A stretch of DNA of 64,000 nucleotides, from assembly GCA_963771545.1 (NCBI GenBank), contig CAVYTX010000002.1, positions 2,604,001-2,668,000 of the forward strand. The letters are read 5' to 3'. Shown here in pieces: positions 34,659 through 44,396 of this stretch. A model generated the notes under the pieces. It was not told where the DNA came from, ran no database searches, and saw only the letters and a list, made by a program, of their open reading frames with translations. Positions within the stretch are counted from its first letter, which is position 1, and the number at the start of each line of letters is the position of its first letter. This DNA comes from CAKZLS01 sp963771545 (GTDB taxonomy: Bacteria > Pseudomonadota > Alphaproteobacteria > Rhodospirillales > Defluviicoccaceae). The position numbers were made by a program, and so were the translations under genes.

Positions 34659-36899
34659 ATGATGAGTCTCCTCATTGCGGCCCGCTCGTTGCTGACACCC
34701 CTGCCCCCAAAGACATCGCTCGAGCAGAGACTGTCCGTTTTTCCGACCTCCGGATTGCCGATCCACGGCAGGGTCGTCGTTCACTGGGACGATCATCAGA
34801 TCCCCTTCATCGAGGCCCGGCACGATGGCGACGCCGCCTTCGCCCTCGGTCTGGTCCACGCTCATCTTCGCCTGGGGCAAATGGCCATCTCGAAGAGGAT
34901 CGCCCAAGGCCGCATCTCGGAAATGGGCGGTCCGTCGGCCGTCGACATCGATCACGCGCTGCGCATTCTTGATTTCGGGCGATCGGCGGAAGCCACGGAA
35001 GCCTCGATGCCCGATGACACCCGGCAATGGCTGCAACGCTTCGTCGACGGTGTGAACCACTACCAGGCGACCGCCGCCGACTTGCCGTATGAATACAAGG
35101 CACTGAAACTGGACCGTGAGCCTTGGAGCATCGCCGATATCTTGACGTTTGGCCGATTGGCGGGAACCGACATCAATTGGCTGGTGTGGTTCAACCTGCT
35201 CAAGTTGCGCCATCGCACCGACTGGCCGGAGATTTGGGCCCGGCTTGTCGCCGACGGCGGCAACTCGGTTTGCAGCTTCGACGCGGGCGAAGGGGCGTCG
35301 CGCGCCAGTGCGCTGCTCGCCGGGCTCGGGCGCTCGGGCAGCAACAGCCTCGCCGTCGGCCCAGGCCGCACCGCGACCGGCGGCACCCTCATCGCCAACG
35401 ATCCCCATCTTGGGATTTCCCTGCCGAATGCCTGGCTACTCGCCGGGCTGCGGTCGCCGACCATCCACGCGGTGGGTCTGATGGCTCCGGGACTGCCGTT
35501 TTTCGCGATCGGGCGGAACCCATGGATCGCGTGGGGCGGCACCAATATGCGCGCCGCCGCCAGCGATTTGTGCGACGTCTCCGATCTGCCGCCGGAGAAG
35601 ATCATCGAGCGGCGCGAGACCATTCGGGTCAGGGGATGGTTCGACCGGACCATCGCGGTGCGCGAAACGCCATGGGGTCCCATTCTGTCCGACGCCCCGC
35701 GACTGAGGAACTTGGGCGGACCGTCCTTCGCACTGAGATGGATGGGCCACCAGCCCAGCGATGAGGTCACCGCCATGCTCGGCGTCAATCGGGCGCGAAA
35801 CTTCGCCGCGTTCAGGGATGCCTTCAAGAGCTTCGCGGTCCCCGGTCAGAACATGCTCTATGCCGATCATCTGGGAAACATCGGGCAAGTGATGGCCGCC
35901 AATGTCCCGGACCGCGGCGGGTCGCCGCCGCCCGACATCATCGTGAACCCCGGCGACAACGAGACCGCGTGGCAACGGATGCTGAACGCCAAGGATCTGC
36001 CGTTTAGCCTGAACCCGCCCAAAGGGTTTCTCGCGTCGGCCAATAACCGCCCGTCGAACACCGGGACCCGCGTCGGATACTTTTTTTCCCCCGACGACCG
36101 CGTGAACCGCATGGCTCATCTTGTGGAAGGCGCCGGCAAGGTCGAGGTCGCGGGCATCAAGGAACTCCAAATGGATGTCTACGCGGAGTCATCGGTGGCG
36201 CTCAGGGACGTTTGGGTGAAAAGGATGACGGATACCGGGATCGACGCCAGGGCAAAGGGCAAACGGCGGGAAATGGTCGATCTGCTCACCGACTGGGATG
36301 GACACTATGGCGCCGAATCCCGGGGCGCGCTGGCGTTCGAGCTGTTTCGCCATGCGTTTACGGCGGAATTTTACACGTCCCTGCTCGGCAAGTCCGATGG
36401 CGGCGCGTTTGCGCGGGTGGGCCGAATCAAGGCCCTCCTGCAGGAAGACATCAAGAGGACCGACGACAAGAGACTTTTCCCATTGCTGAAACGCAGCCTC
36501 GACAGCGCGGTCGGCGGGTTGGACAGGTTCCGCGATTGGGGCGACATGCATCGGCTGGGTCTCGCCCATACGTTTGCCTTTGTGCCGGTGATCGGCAAGC
36601 GGTTTCGATTCGCGGATCATCCCGCCGGCGGCACGACCGAGGCATTGATGAAAACCGCCCATATGTCGACCGACCGTCGTCACACTTCCAGCTACGGCTC
36701 CACTGCCCGCCACATTTCCGATCTGTCGGACATGGACGGCAATGAGTTTGTGTTGCTGGGCGGCCAGGACGGGTGGATCAACAGCTCCACCTTCCAGGAC
36801 CAGGTGCCATTGTGGCGGTCGGGCGCGTATATTCAGATGCCCATGCGGCCGCACAAGATGCGCGCCCGCTTCCGCCACAAGCTGGAACTTTCGCCATAA
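34659..36899 (+). CDS. Penicillin acylase family (Ntn-hydrolase) protein
   Basis: 746 residues, the usual size for a precursor that cuts itself into alpha and beta chains. The A-chain part has VHWDDHQIPFIEARHDGDAA and GLVHAHLRLGQM. The predicted cleavage is before Ser228 in RSGSNSLAVGP, the N-terminal nucleophile. The B chain shows TLIANDPHLGISLPN, GLPFFAIGRNPWIAWGGTN and, later, FLASANNRPS. The substrate (lactams, acyl-homoserine lactones or other amides) cannot be told. It lacks a clear signal peptide, unlike many periplasmic members; ATG 34659 or 34662 is the start. Confidence 0.87.
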   Translation: MMSLLIAARSLLTPLPPKTSLEQRLSVFPTSGLPIHGRVVVHWDDHQIPFIEARHDGDAAFALGLVHAHLRLGQMAISKRIAQGRISEMGGPSAVDIDHALRILDFGRSAEATEASMPDDTRQWLQRFVDGVNHYQATAADLPYEYKALKLDREPWSIADILTFGRLAGTDINWLVWFNLLKLRHRTDWPEIWARLVADGGNSVCSFDAGEGASRASALLAGLGRSGSNSLAVGPGRTATGGTLIANDPHLGISLPNAWLLAGLRSPTIHAVGLMAPGLPFFAIGRNPWIAWGGTNMRAAASDLCDVSDLPPEKIIERRETIRVRGWFDRTIAVRETPWGPILSDAPRLRNLGGPSFALRWMGHQPSDEVTAMLGVNRARNFAAFRDAFKSFAVPGQNMLYADHLGNIGQVMAANVPDRGGSPPPDIIVNPGDNETAWQRMLNAKDLPFSLNPPKGFLASANNRPSNTGTRVGYFFSPDDRVNRMAHLVEGAGKVEVAGIKELQMDVYAESSVALRDVWVKRMTDTGIDARAKGKRREMVDLLTDWDGHYGAESRGALAFELFRHAFTAEFYTSLLGKSDGGAFARVGRIKALLQEDIKRTDDKRLFPLLKRSLDSAVGGLDRFRDWGDMHRLGLAHTFAFVPVIGKRFRFADHPAGGTTEALMKTAHMSTDRRHTSSYGSTARHISDLSDMDGNEFVLLGGQDGWINSSTFQDQVPLWRSGAYIQMPMRPHKMRARFRHKLELSP

Positions 36900-36962
36900 A
36901 GCGCGACGCCGAAAAAGCGGAAACGAGGCGCTCGACGCCCTTCGCGGATTCCCTGCCGTTGG

Positions 36963-39494
36963 TCAAGCACTGCTCCGCTTGGCCGTTCCCGGTGCCGGCG
37001 CGGCGTCGCTCGCGGGGGGCCTCTCGTCCGGCTGGAGCGCGGCGAGCGCTTGCTCGAGTCGTTCGATGTCGCGAAGGTGGATATCGTGTTGAGAGAACGG
37101 AATTTCGATCCCTTCCTCCCGGAACGCCTTGTCGATGGCAAACCGCAGGTCGCTGCCGACAATAAGTCGCTTATCAACGTCTCGCACGAATGCACGAAGT
37201 TCGAAATCCAATGAGCTGGCGCCGAAATTCTGGAAAACGACGTTTGGTTGCGGCCAAGTGAGCACGTCCGGGTGGGACTTGGCGCGGGAAAGCAGGATGT
37301 CCCGCACCTTGTCCGTATCGCTGCCGTAGGCGACCCCGACCATCACGATGAGACGACCCAACTTGTCCTTGTGGGTCCAGTTCATGACCGCCGTCGACAG
37401 CAGATCCGAGTTCGGTAGTATCACCGAGGCACGGTCGAAAGTCTCGATTTCGGTGGCACGCACGCTGATTCGTTTGACGAAGCCCTCGTTTTCGCCGACG
37501 ACGACCCAGTCGCCGATTTTCACCGGACGCTCAACCAGAAGAATAAGCCCGGAAACGAAGTTGTTAACGATGTTCTGGAGACCGAAGCCGATACCGACGG
37601 AAAGCGCGCCGGCGATGATGGCGATATTCTGGAAATTGAACCCCATCACCCCCACCGCCAACAGGGCGGCGATAGTAATACCGATATAGCTGACCATGGA
37701 GGCCAGGGAATTGCGAATGCCCGTGTCCAAGCGGGTCTTGACGAGTACCTTTTCGGACAGCGTCTGGCGAATCAGCCGCGTCAACGCCACGGCAACAAAA
37801 AAGACCGCCAGCGCCGTTAGAATATCCACGAAGGAGATGGTGACGCCGCCGACGCTGAAGCCCGCGGCGATCTGCTCGATCCACCGTGTCAGATCGGTCC
37901 GCGGCACGCCCCACACCGGTAAGATCGCGAATAACGCGGCAAGAAGCAGAAGGAAATCGAGAAAGACGGACAGCCAGAAATCAAGCAAGTCCCTGCTGTT
38001 TTCCTTTATGCCCAGCCACCGGCGGACCGCGTTCGAATTCAAGCCGAACCCCGCGGATTCCCTCAAAAGCCTGCGGATCAGGAACAAGACCCCGAGGATG
38101 CCCCCCGACAATATCAATCCGTCAATCAGCCGATCGCCGAAATTGACGTAGCCGATGATGTTGGCGGCGACGCCCAATAGGGCCGCCGCGCCGATCGCTC
38201 TGCGGATGATCGTCCATACCCTTCCGCCGGACTGCTCGGCGGACGTCGCGTCTTGACCCTCGGCGGAAGTCGATTTCGTTTGGACTTCCGGCGCCGCCGC
38301 GGCCGTCCGTCCGGCCGCGAGCTCCGGTTCGGGGCGCCAAAGCCAGCCTTGAACGACGAGAATGATCCCGATTGCCTCGAGGATGTTGACGATCACCGAA
38401 TAGAGCGACTCGAGTTCAACGGAAACATAAAGGTTCCGTACATCGCAGTCGACGCACACCGCGCGATTGAAGAAGACGTCGACCGCGAACACGGCAATGA
38501 GAAAGATGATCCTGCAACTCAGAACCCGGGACGCGGAAGGAGCCAATCGCGTGCACCGCCACGCGGGCAGATCCGGCGCCAGCACCGCTCGCGTCATCGC
38601 CACTCCCACGATCAAAATTATCAAGCTCTCGCATATCGCGCTGACCACATCGGCGAACAAACCCGTTGTCACGGAAAGCCCGAGAGGAATCAGCGCCAAT
38701 GGCACCGCGAATAGGGCCGCCGGCACAATCCCGCGCGCGACACCTTCGGCCACCGCCGCCAAAAAACGCCGGGGATAGCTTGGCCGCTCTATGGTCACGT
38801 CGCGGCCGTATCGTTTCAACAGAAACCGGCGGATACCCCAGGCGGCGGCCAATACGACCAGCACCATGGCGCCGCGCCACCGGACTTCCGCGTGTTGATC
38901 GGCCGAAAGTCCGGCGCGCCATTCGCTCCAGGACTCGGTCAAAGTGGATAGAACCGCGAAAAACTCCGGAACGGCCGTTGTCACGGTGTCGGGCGACAAT
39001 GGCATGGCGTCTCGGATCAGCAGCCTCGCCCGGAATTCCTGGCGCAAGATGGCGGAGAGAGCCTCTTCCAGTTCCTCGGCTCCCGTCCTGGTCAATTCCG
39101 CTTGGGTGATGCGCGATCGATAGGTGTCGACCTTGTTGTTCAGAAACTCCCGCTTTAACTTGATCTCGGCCGGTTCGGGGGGGCCGGTTTCCGCTGGTGG
39201 CGGGCCCAAGGCCTCCAATAGACGGATATAGGGCGCCATCTCCTGTTGGGCATTGGTCTCACGTTCCTGGGCCTCCGTCCTGATTTTCTCTAGTTGGGCA
39301 TTGAATTCGGCGTGCTGGCGCCGCGTATGCTCGGGCGCTTGAACGTAGGCTACGATCCGAGCAAGAGCTCGATCCCACTCAGCGCTTTGTTGTTCGAAGT
39401 TGACAGGCGCCGATCCCTCCTGGGCGGATGAAGAACCCGCCGGGACGACCGCGACGATCAGAATGATAAGCGCAATCAAACGAACCATGCGCAT
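36963..39494 (-). CDS. Large mechanosensitive ion channel of the MscS family
   Basis: 843 residues from Met 39494. A signal peptide (LIALIILIVAVVPAGSSSAQ) leads to a periplasmic helical domain like DUF3772 (about 30-190, with QQEMAPYIRLLEALGPPP). A series of membrane helices follows and then the conserved MscS pore and beta region: GALSVGIGFGLQNIVNNFVS, PVKIGDWVVVGENEGFVKRI and VILPNSDLLSTAVMNWTH. It would open under membrane tension to release solutes. The sequence VGIGFGLQNIVNNF is the pore-adjacent signature. Two more starts within 9 codons upstream are possible. Confidence 0.92.
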   Translation of the reverse strand: MRMVRLIALIILIVAVVPAGSSSAQEGSAPVNFEQQSAEWDRALARIVAYVQAPEHTRRQHAEFNAQLEKIRTEAQERETNAQQEMAPYIRLLEALGPPPAETGPPEPAEIKLKREFLNNKVDTYRSRITQAELTRTGAEELEEALSAILRQEFRARLLIRDAMPLSPDTVTTAVPEFFAVLSTLTESWSEWRAGLSADQHAEVRWRGAMVLVVLAAAWGIRRFLLKRYGRDVTIERPSYPRRFLAAVAEGVARGIVPAALFAVPLALIPLGLSVTTGLFADVVSAICESLIILIVGVAMTRAVLAPDLPAWRCTRLAPSASRVLSCRIIFLIAVFAVDVFFNRAVCVDCDVRNLYVSVELESLYSVIVNILEAIGIILVVQGWLWRPEPELAAGRTAAAAPEVQTKSTSAEGQDATSAEQSGGRVWTIIRRAIGAAALLGVAANIIGYVNFGDRLIDGLILSGGILGVLFLIRRLLRESAGFGLNSNAVRRWLGIKENSRDLLDFWLSVFLDFLLLLAALFAILPVWGVPRTDLTRWIEQIAAGFSVGGVTISFVDILTALAVFFVAVALTRLIRQTLSEKVLVKTRLDTGIRNSLASMVSYIGITIAALLAVGVMGFNFQNIAIIAGALSVGIGFGLQNIVNNFVSGLILLVERPVKIGDWVVVGENEGFVKRISVRATEIETFDRASVILPNSDLLSTAVMNWTHKDKLGRLIVMVGVAYGSDTDKVRDILLSRAKSHPDVLTWPQPNVVFQNFGASSLDFELRAFVRDVDKRLIVGSDLRFAIDKAFREEGIEIPFSQHDIHLRDIERLEQALAALQPDERPPASDAAPAPGTAKRSSA

Positions 39495-39592
39495 ACGATA
39501 CCACGCGACACAATTCGTCAAATGACTTAGTTGAAAAAGGCTGACGAATCCCGCTTACTGCGGCGGCACATCGGATATGGACCTCTCGCTTC

Positions 39593-41374
39593 ATGGACGC
39601 ACAACAGATTTTCCTGCTCGGCCTCCTGGGAGCGGCGCTGATTCTGTTTTGGTGGGGCCGGTGGCGCTACGACGTCGTCGCCTTCGGAGCACTGCTGGTT
39701 GCCGCCGTGGCCGGCAGCGTTCCGCATGAAGACGTTTTCAGCGGCTTCGGCCATCCGGCGGTCGTCACCGTCGCCTTGGTCCTGGTCATCAGCCGCGGTC
39801 TGCAGAATTCCGGCGCCGTGGATCTTATTTCGGGGCGTTTGCTGCCGCCGATCGAATCCACCACCCGGCAAGTGGGCATGGTCGCCGGTGTCGGGGGAGC
39901 GCTGTCGACGGTGATGAACAACGTGGGCGCCCTCGCCCTGCTCATGCCCGCGACGCTCAAATCCGCCGCCAAGGCCAATCATTCGGCCGCGGTCGTCCTG
40001 ATGCCGCTGGCCTTCGGATCCCTTCTCGGCGGTCTGGTCACCCTCATTGGAACGCCGCCCAACATCATCGTCGCCTCGTTTCGCAGGGAAACCACGGGAA
40101 CGCCCTTCGGCATGTTCGATTTCGCGCCGGTCGGCGGGGTCGTCGCCATCGCCGGCATCCTGTTTGTCGCGATCGTCGGCTGGCGGCTCATTCCCGAAGC
40201 GCGCCGGGCCACGCGCACCCAGGCCGAGCTCTTCGATATCAAGGACTACGTAAGCGAGCTGAGAGTGCCGCGAGACAGCAAGGTTGTGGGCCAATCGCTC
40301 AAGGAACTGGACGAGGTGGCCGCGAAGCACGAGGTTGTTATTCTGCGGCATTTCCGCCGAAATCAACGCATTGACCGCCCCAATCGTAGCCAGCTGGTTC
40401 GCGCGGGCGACGTCTTCGTCGTCGAAGCCGGCCCACAGGCTCTTGGAGCGATGACCCCGGAGCTCGGGCTAAAGATGGCGGGCGCCAGCGGCGGCGCGAT
40501 CGAGAGGTTAAGCACGGGCGAAACGATCCTGACCGAGTCCGTGGTCCTTCCGCGATCCCGGCTGGTGGGACGGGCGACCGGACAGGTCACGCTTCGCACG
40601 CGCTACGGTGTCAACCTGATCGCCGTTTCCCGGCAGGGCCATCCGTTGCGCGGCAGACTCCATTCGATCATTCTGAAGGCCGGCGACGTCCTGCTGCTGG
40701 AGGGTTTTCCGGAACGCATGCCGGAGGTTGTGAGCGCGCTCGGCTGTCTGCCGCTGGCCGCCCGGGACCTGCAAGTGGGAAATGGCCGCCGCGCCCTCCT
40801 CTCCATCGCATTGTTCGCGGCCGGCATCGCCGTCGCCACGCTGGGCTTGGTTTCCTTTCCCATTGCCTTGGGCGCCGTCGCCGGCGGCATGGTTCTGCTC
40901 AACATCGTCCCGCCCCGGGAGATTTACGAGAGTGTGGACTGGCCGGTGATCGTTCTGCTGGCCGCCTTGATTCCCGTCGGCGGCGCGCTGGAGACCAGCG
41001 GCACGACGGGTCTGGTCGCCCATGCCATCGTCGCCCTCGGGCTGGATTTCCCGCCAACGGCGATTCTGGCGCTCATCATGATTGTCACCATTGCGCTGAC
41101 CAATATCATCAACAATGCGGCGGCGGCGGTGGTGATGGCGCCCGTTGGCACAACCGTGGCAAATCAGCTGAGCGTCAACTCGGATCCCTTTTTAATGGCC
41201 GTCGCGGTCGCGGCGTCATGCGCGTTTCTGACACCCATCGGCCACCAGAACAATACCCTCGTTCTCGGCCCCGGCGGCTACCAATTTGGCGACTTCTGGC
41301 GAATGGGCCTGCCGCTGACGGTGCTGATCGTCGTCATCTCGGTTCCACTGATTCCGTGGGTATGGCCGCTTTGA
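39593..41374 (+). CDS. SLC13/DASS-type transporter with two RCK_C domains
   Basis: 593 residues. N-terminal membrane helices carry the first transport motif (TVMNNVGALALLMPA; TLIGTPPNIIVASFR). A cytoplasmic loop (about 205-385) holds two TrkA-C/RCK_C domains (GQSLKELDEVAAKHEVVILR; GRATGQVTLRTRYGVNLIAV), then the second helix set with the repeat motif (LTNIINNAAAAVVMAP; FLTPIGHQNNTLVLGPGGY). The family moves anions such as sulfate or dicarboxylates; the ligand cannot be inferred. It stands alone, divergent from the MscS gene. Confidence 0.9.
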   Translation: MDAQQIFLLGLLGAALILFWWGRWRYDVVAFGALLVAAVAGSVPHEDVFSGFGHPAVVTVALVLVISRGLQNSGAVDLISGRLLPPIESTTRQVGMVAGVGGALSTVMNNVGALALLMPATLKSAAKANHSAAVVLMPLAFGSLLGGLVTLIGTPPNIIVASFRRETTGTPFGMFDFAPVGGVVAIAGILFVAIVGWRLIPEARRATRTQAELFDIKDYVSELRVPRDSKVVGQSLKELDEVAAKHEVVILRHFRRNQRIDRPNRSQLVRAGDVFVVEAGPQALGAMTPELGLKMAGASGGAIERLSTGETILTESVVLPRSRLVGRATGQVTLRTRYGVNLIAVSRQGHPLRGRLHSIILKAGDVLLLEGFPERMPEVVSALGCLPLAARDLQVGNGRRALLSIALFAAGIAVATLGLVSFPIALGAVAGGMVLLNIVPPREIYESVDWPVIVLLAALIPVGGALETSGTTGLVAHAIVALGLDFPPTAILALIMIVTIALTNIINNAAAAVVMAPVGTTVANQLSVNSDPFLMAVAVAASCAFLTPIGHQNNTLVLGPGGYQFGDFWRMGLPLTVLIVVISVPLIPWVWPL

Positions 41375-41415
41375 AAACTGCCGCCCAAGGTGTTGCTCCA
41401 AAATCGGCGATTACG

Positions 41416-42087
41416 CTACCGTCCCGGGACGTCTCTCCGAATGAGCGCGGCCATCTCCTCGCTCATGTCGACAAGAGCGGCGCTCATGGCCGCGGCGATC
41501 GCCGAATAGGTCTCCCGCGCGGTTTCAGCCGCGTCATCGCCTTCCGCGGCCGGATCGATCGCGACCGGTTTGCGGATCTCGACGGTTTTGAGGACCACGG
41601 CGCTGCGTCTGCTCACATCGACGAGCGCCCACCGCGCATCGAGCACCACGTTTCCCTGGGGATCGCGCTCGAACCTTTGAATGTCCGTGCGCACTTCATA
41701 ATCCACCGTGACGGGAATGGAGAGCGGGCTGAGCAGCACGCGCTCCGAGGGGATTCGGTTGGCGATATTGTTTTTCAATGTTCTGGAAACGTGCTGTCGG
41801 AACGGCGCCGCCCACTGATCGAACTGCGCAAGGTCGACGGTGTTTTCCGTGGTGCGGGTGACGAAACTTGTCGTATCCAGATAATCGGACATGGAGATTT
41901 CGATGACCGCGATGATCGCGTCGCTTGCCGCCGTCCGCGGTTGCTCGGTCCGTGGCGCCTCGGATAGCACGTAATAACGGATGGGCACGGACTCGCCACC
42001 CAGGATACCGGCGCATCCGGCGATCAGGAATAGGGCGAGACCGGCGATACATGACGTCAAGCGATTGAATCGAGAGCGTGTCATCAC
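41416..42087 (-). CDS. ABC-type transport auxiliary lipoprotein (PqiC-like), MlaD partner
   Basis: 223 residues. The signal sequence ends in a lipobox (LFLIAGCAG), so it is an outer-membrane-facing lipoprotein. PqiC-like pattern: RYYVLSEAPR near the start and DYEVRTDIQRFERDP in the middle. It overlaps mlaD by 4 bases and ends the minus-strand operon mlaE-mlaD-lipoprotein. It is expected to complete the periplasmic path for lipids between the membranes. Confidence 0.82.
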   Translation of the reverse strand: MMTRSRFNRLTSCIAGLALFLIAGCAGILGGESVPIRYYVLSEAPRTEQPRTAASDAIIAVIEISMSDYLDTTSFVTRTTENTVDLAQFDQWAAPFRQHVSRTLKNNIANRIPSERVLLSPLSIPVTVDYEVRTDIQRFERDPQGNVVLDARWALVDVSRRSAVVLKTVEIRKPVAIDPAAEGDDAAETARETYSAIAAAMSAALVDMSEEMAALIRRDVPGR

Positions 42088-43079
42088 TGGCCTCCGGGTT
42101 TTCTTCTGCCGAACAGCAGGGCGTCGGGGTTGCGTTCCAGGGTTTGAGCGAGACTGCCGAGCGAGCGAGCGGCCGCGCTCACTTCCCGGAGGGCGCTGAT
42201 CAATTCGAAATGAATGGGCGAGCCGGGCCTGATGACCTTATCGGCGCTCGTCAGCAGCGCCTCCGCCCGTTCCAGCGATCCCCGAACATCCGAGAACGCC
42301 TGTCTGGCCTGAATGAACGTCTGTTTGGCCTCGACCATGGTGCCGTCCGCCGTCTTCATTGTCGCGGTCAGGTCGTCGGCCAGCGGCCCAAAGCGTTCAT
42401 TGATCCCTTGGATAAGGGTGCGCGTATCTTTCAGCACCTGCTGGGCGTCGACGAATGCCTGCTTGAGTTCCGGCGCCGCGACGACGTCGCGCAAGGCCGC
42501 GGCCGCGGCCTCGAGATCCCGGATGACGGTCGTTAAATCGATCCCTTCCAACTTCGCGACGATGCTGGTAACCGCATCCTCGATCTGTGCGAATGTGGAT
42601 GGCACCGTCGGAACTTCCTTGAGATCGGGATTCAAACCCAGCAATGTGGCCGGCGTTCCGGGGAACATGCTGACCTGAACCGCCAACTGTCCCGTTACAA
42701 AACTTTGCTGGACCAATTGTGCCCGCAGTCCCTTAACGATCAGTTTGTCGACCTCGTCCTGCGGCGCCACCTTGGTCCCACCGTTGCCGATCGCCACGCT
42801 GTCCGTTGTATTGATTTCGACGATGACCTCGATGAAAAATTTTAGTTTTGCGGCATCGTACAGAAGATTGATGTCTTTCACCTGACCGATGGGAACCCCC
42901 CGCCACGTGACAGGCGCACCCACGTTCAGGCCATTGACCGAACCACCGAAGTACATGACATATCGCTGCGTCGCGGCAAACCACCGCGCGCCGCCGAAAT
43001 AGATAACGCCGAGAACGATCAACGCCATCGCGCCCAGAACGAAGGCGCCAATCATCTTCGGGTTCGCGGGTTTACTCAT
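42084..43079 (-). CDS. mlaD: MlaD-type MCE domain protein
   Basis: 331 residues. One N-terminal transmembrane helix (GAFVLGAMALIVLGVIYF), one MCE domain (YFGGSVNGLNVGAPVTWRGV through GLRAQLVQQSFVTGQLAVQV), and a long helical C-terminal part containing many DxxxxL-type heptads (TTVIRDLEAAAAALRDVVAA). MCE rings with such helices form lipid conduits across the periplasm. It is longer than E. coli MlaD (about 180 residues). The gene begins only 50 bases after the end of mlaE, leaving no space for the ATPase gene. Confidence 0.88.
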   Translation of the reverse strand: MSKPANPKMIGAFVLGAMALIVLGVIYFGGARWFAATQRYVMYFGGSVNGLNVGAPVTWRGVPIGQVKDINLLYDAAKLKFFIEVIVEINTTDSVAIGNGGTKVAPQDEVDKLIVKGLRAQLVQQSFVTGQLAVQVSMFPGTPATLLGLNPDLKEVPTVPSTFAQIEDAVTSIVAKLEGIDLTTVIRDLEAAAAALRDVVAAPELKQAFVDAQQVLKDTRTLIQGINERFGPLADDLTATMKTADGTMVEAKQTFIQARQAFSDVRGSLERAEALLTSADKVIRPGSPIHFELISALREVSAAARSLGSLAQTLERNPDALLFGRRKPGGQ

Positions 43080-43129
43080 GCCTCGTATCCATTTCCATTG
43101 TCACGTCAACGCCCCGTTTGGAGTCCGGC

Positions 43130-44284
43130 TCATATGCCCAGTATATTGGTGAGGACCGCAAAGAACCCGTCGGCGACGATAATCAGGATGATCGCCATGA
43201 CCACCGCCGAGGTGGCGGCCTCCCCGACCGCCGATGCGCTGCGTCCGCACTGAATGCCTTTCAGGCAACCGGCAACGGCGATCAAAACCCCGAAAATAAC
43301 GGACTTGAAGATCCCAATGGCGAAATCCGTCAGTGTCAACGCGCCAATCGTCTGGTTGACGTATTGCGTCCATGTCAGATCCATCATGCCCACGCCGACG
43401 ATGAACCCACCCGCGATCCCGAGCAGAATGGAGTAAACACAGAGCAACGGCATCATCAGGATCAGCGCCAGCATGCGCGGAAGAACCAAGAAATCCATGG
43501 GCACGAAACCGAGCGTCTTCAACGCGTCGATCTCCTCGTTGACCTGCATGGTGCCGAGCTGCGCGGCGAACGCGGCGCCCGTCCGGCCGGCCATGATGAT
43601 CGCCGTCATCATCGCTCCCATCTCTCGAGCGGCGGCGATCCCCACCAAGTTGGCCACAAAGATCTGAGCGCCGAACTGTTGCAGCTGAACGGCGCCCACG
43701 AAGGCGAGGATCAACCCCACCAGCACACTGATCAGCGAGACGATCGGAAGCGCCTGAACCCCGCATTCCTGTATGGCGAGGAACAGATCCGACCGCCGAA
43801 ACCGTGCCCTGCCGATTAGCAACCGACCAATGCTGCTCATGGCCTCGCCAAGAAATCCGGTGATGTCTCGCAAGGCCCGCACCATGTCGAGCCATCCGGT
43901 GCCGACCGTGACGAGCAGCGAATCCTGGACTTCGGGCCTGCGAGCCCCTTTTTTCTCGGGAACGGCGGCGGCCAACTCCAACAGTTTGTGGACGCCTTCC
44001 GGTAGAGCGCGGGCATCGATCCCGATTTTCCGGCTGTCGCAAAACTTTTTGATATTCAGGAGAAACGTCAGGAACCCGCTGTCCCAATCGGTCACTTCTC
44101 GCGCATCGAGGATGACCCGCCTGGCCGCCGATTGGGCTTCCATGCGTTGCTGGACTTGGTCGGAAGACGGGGGGCGGCTCGACAAAGTCCAGCTTCCGCT
44201 GAGCCCAATCACAACCGCGCCTTCTCCGGCCTCGATCACGGATATCTCCGCCTTGCCGGTCGATGTCTCAAACGCACTCGCCAA
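43130..44284 (-). CDS. mlaE: MlaE-type lipid ABC permease with N-terminal STAS domain
   Basis: 384 residues. An N-terminal STAS domain (about 1-110: VIGLSGSWTLSSR, DSGFLTFLLNIKKFC) is fused to the MlaE permease: LISVLVGLILAFVGAVQLQQ, FVANLVGIAAAREMGAMMTA with the coupling segment IMAGRTGAAFAAQLGTMQVN (EEIDAL), and CLKGIQCGRSASAVGEAATS. It would need an MlaF ATPase, but none is encoded between it and mlaD. The STAS fusion replaces the separate MlaB of enterobacteria. Confidence 0.9.
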   Translation of the reverse strand: MASAFETSTGKAEISVIEAGEGAVVIGLSGSWTLSSRPPSSDQVQQRMEAQSAARRVILDAREVTDWDSGFLTFLLNIKKFCDSRKIGIDARALPEGVHKLLELAAAVPEKKGARRPEVQDSLLVTVGTGWLDMVRALRDITGFLGEAMSSIGRLLIGRARFRRSDLFLAIQECGVQALPIVSLISVLVGLILAFVGAVQLQQFGAQIFVANLVGIAAAREMGAMMTAIIMAGRTGAAFAAQLGTMQVNEEIDALKTLGFVPMDFLVLPRMLALILMMPLLCVYSILLGIAGGFIVGVGMMDLTWTQYVNQTIGALTLTDFAIGIFKSVIFGVLIAVAGCLKGIQCGRSASAVGEAATSAVVMAIILIIVADGFFAVLTNILGI

Positions 44285-44396
44285 AAGCCGTTGTCCCTTG
44301 CCCGCGCGGCTTGGTCCATGTCCAAGCCTTCGCTGTCACCTGTTACAGCTACCTATTGGACACGCAAGCTTTTTGTACGCGACGGACACGCGAGGA

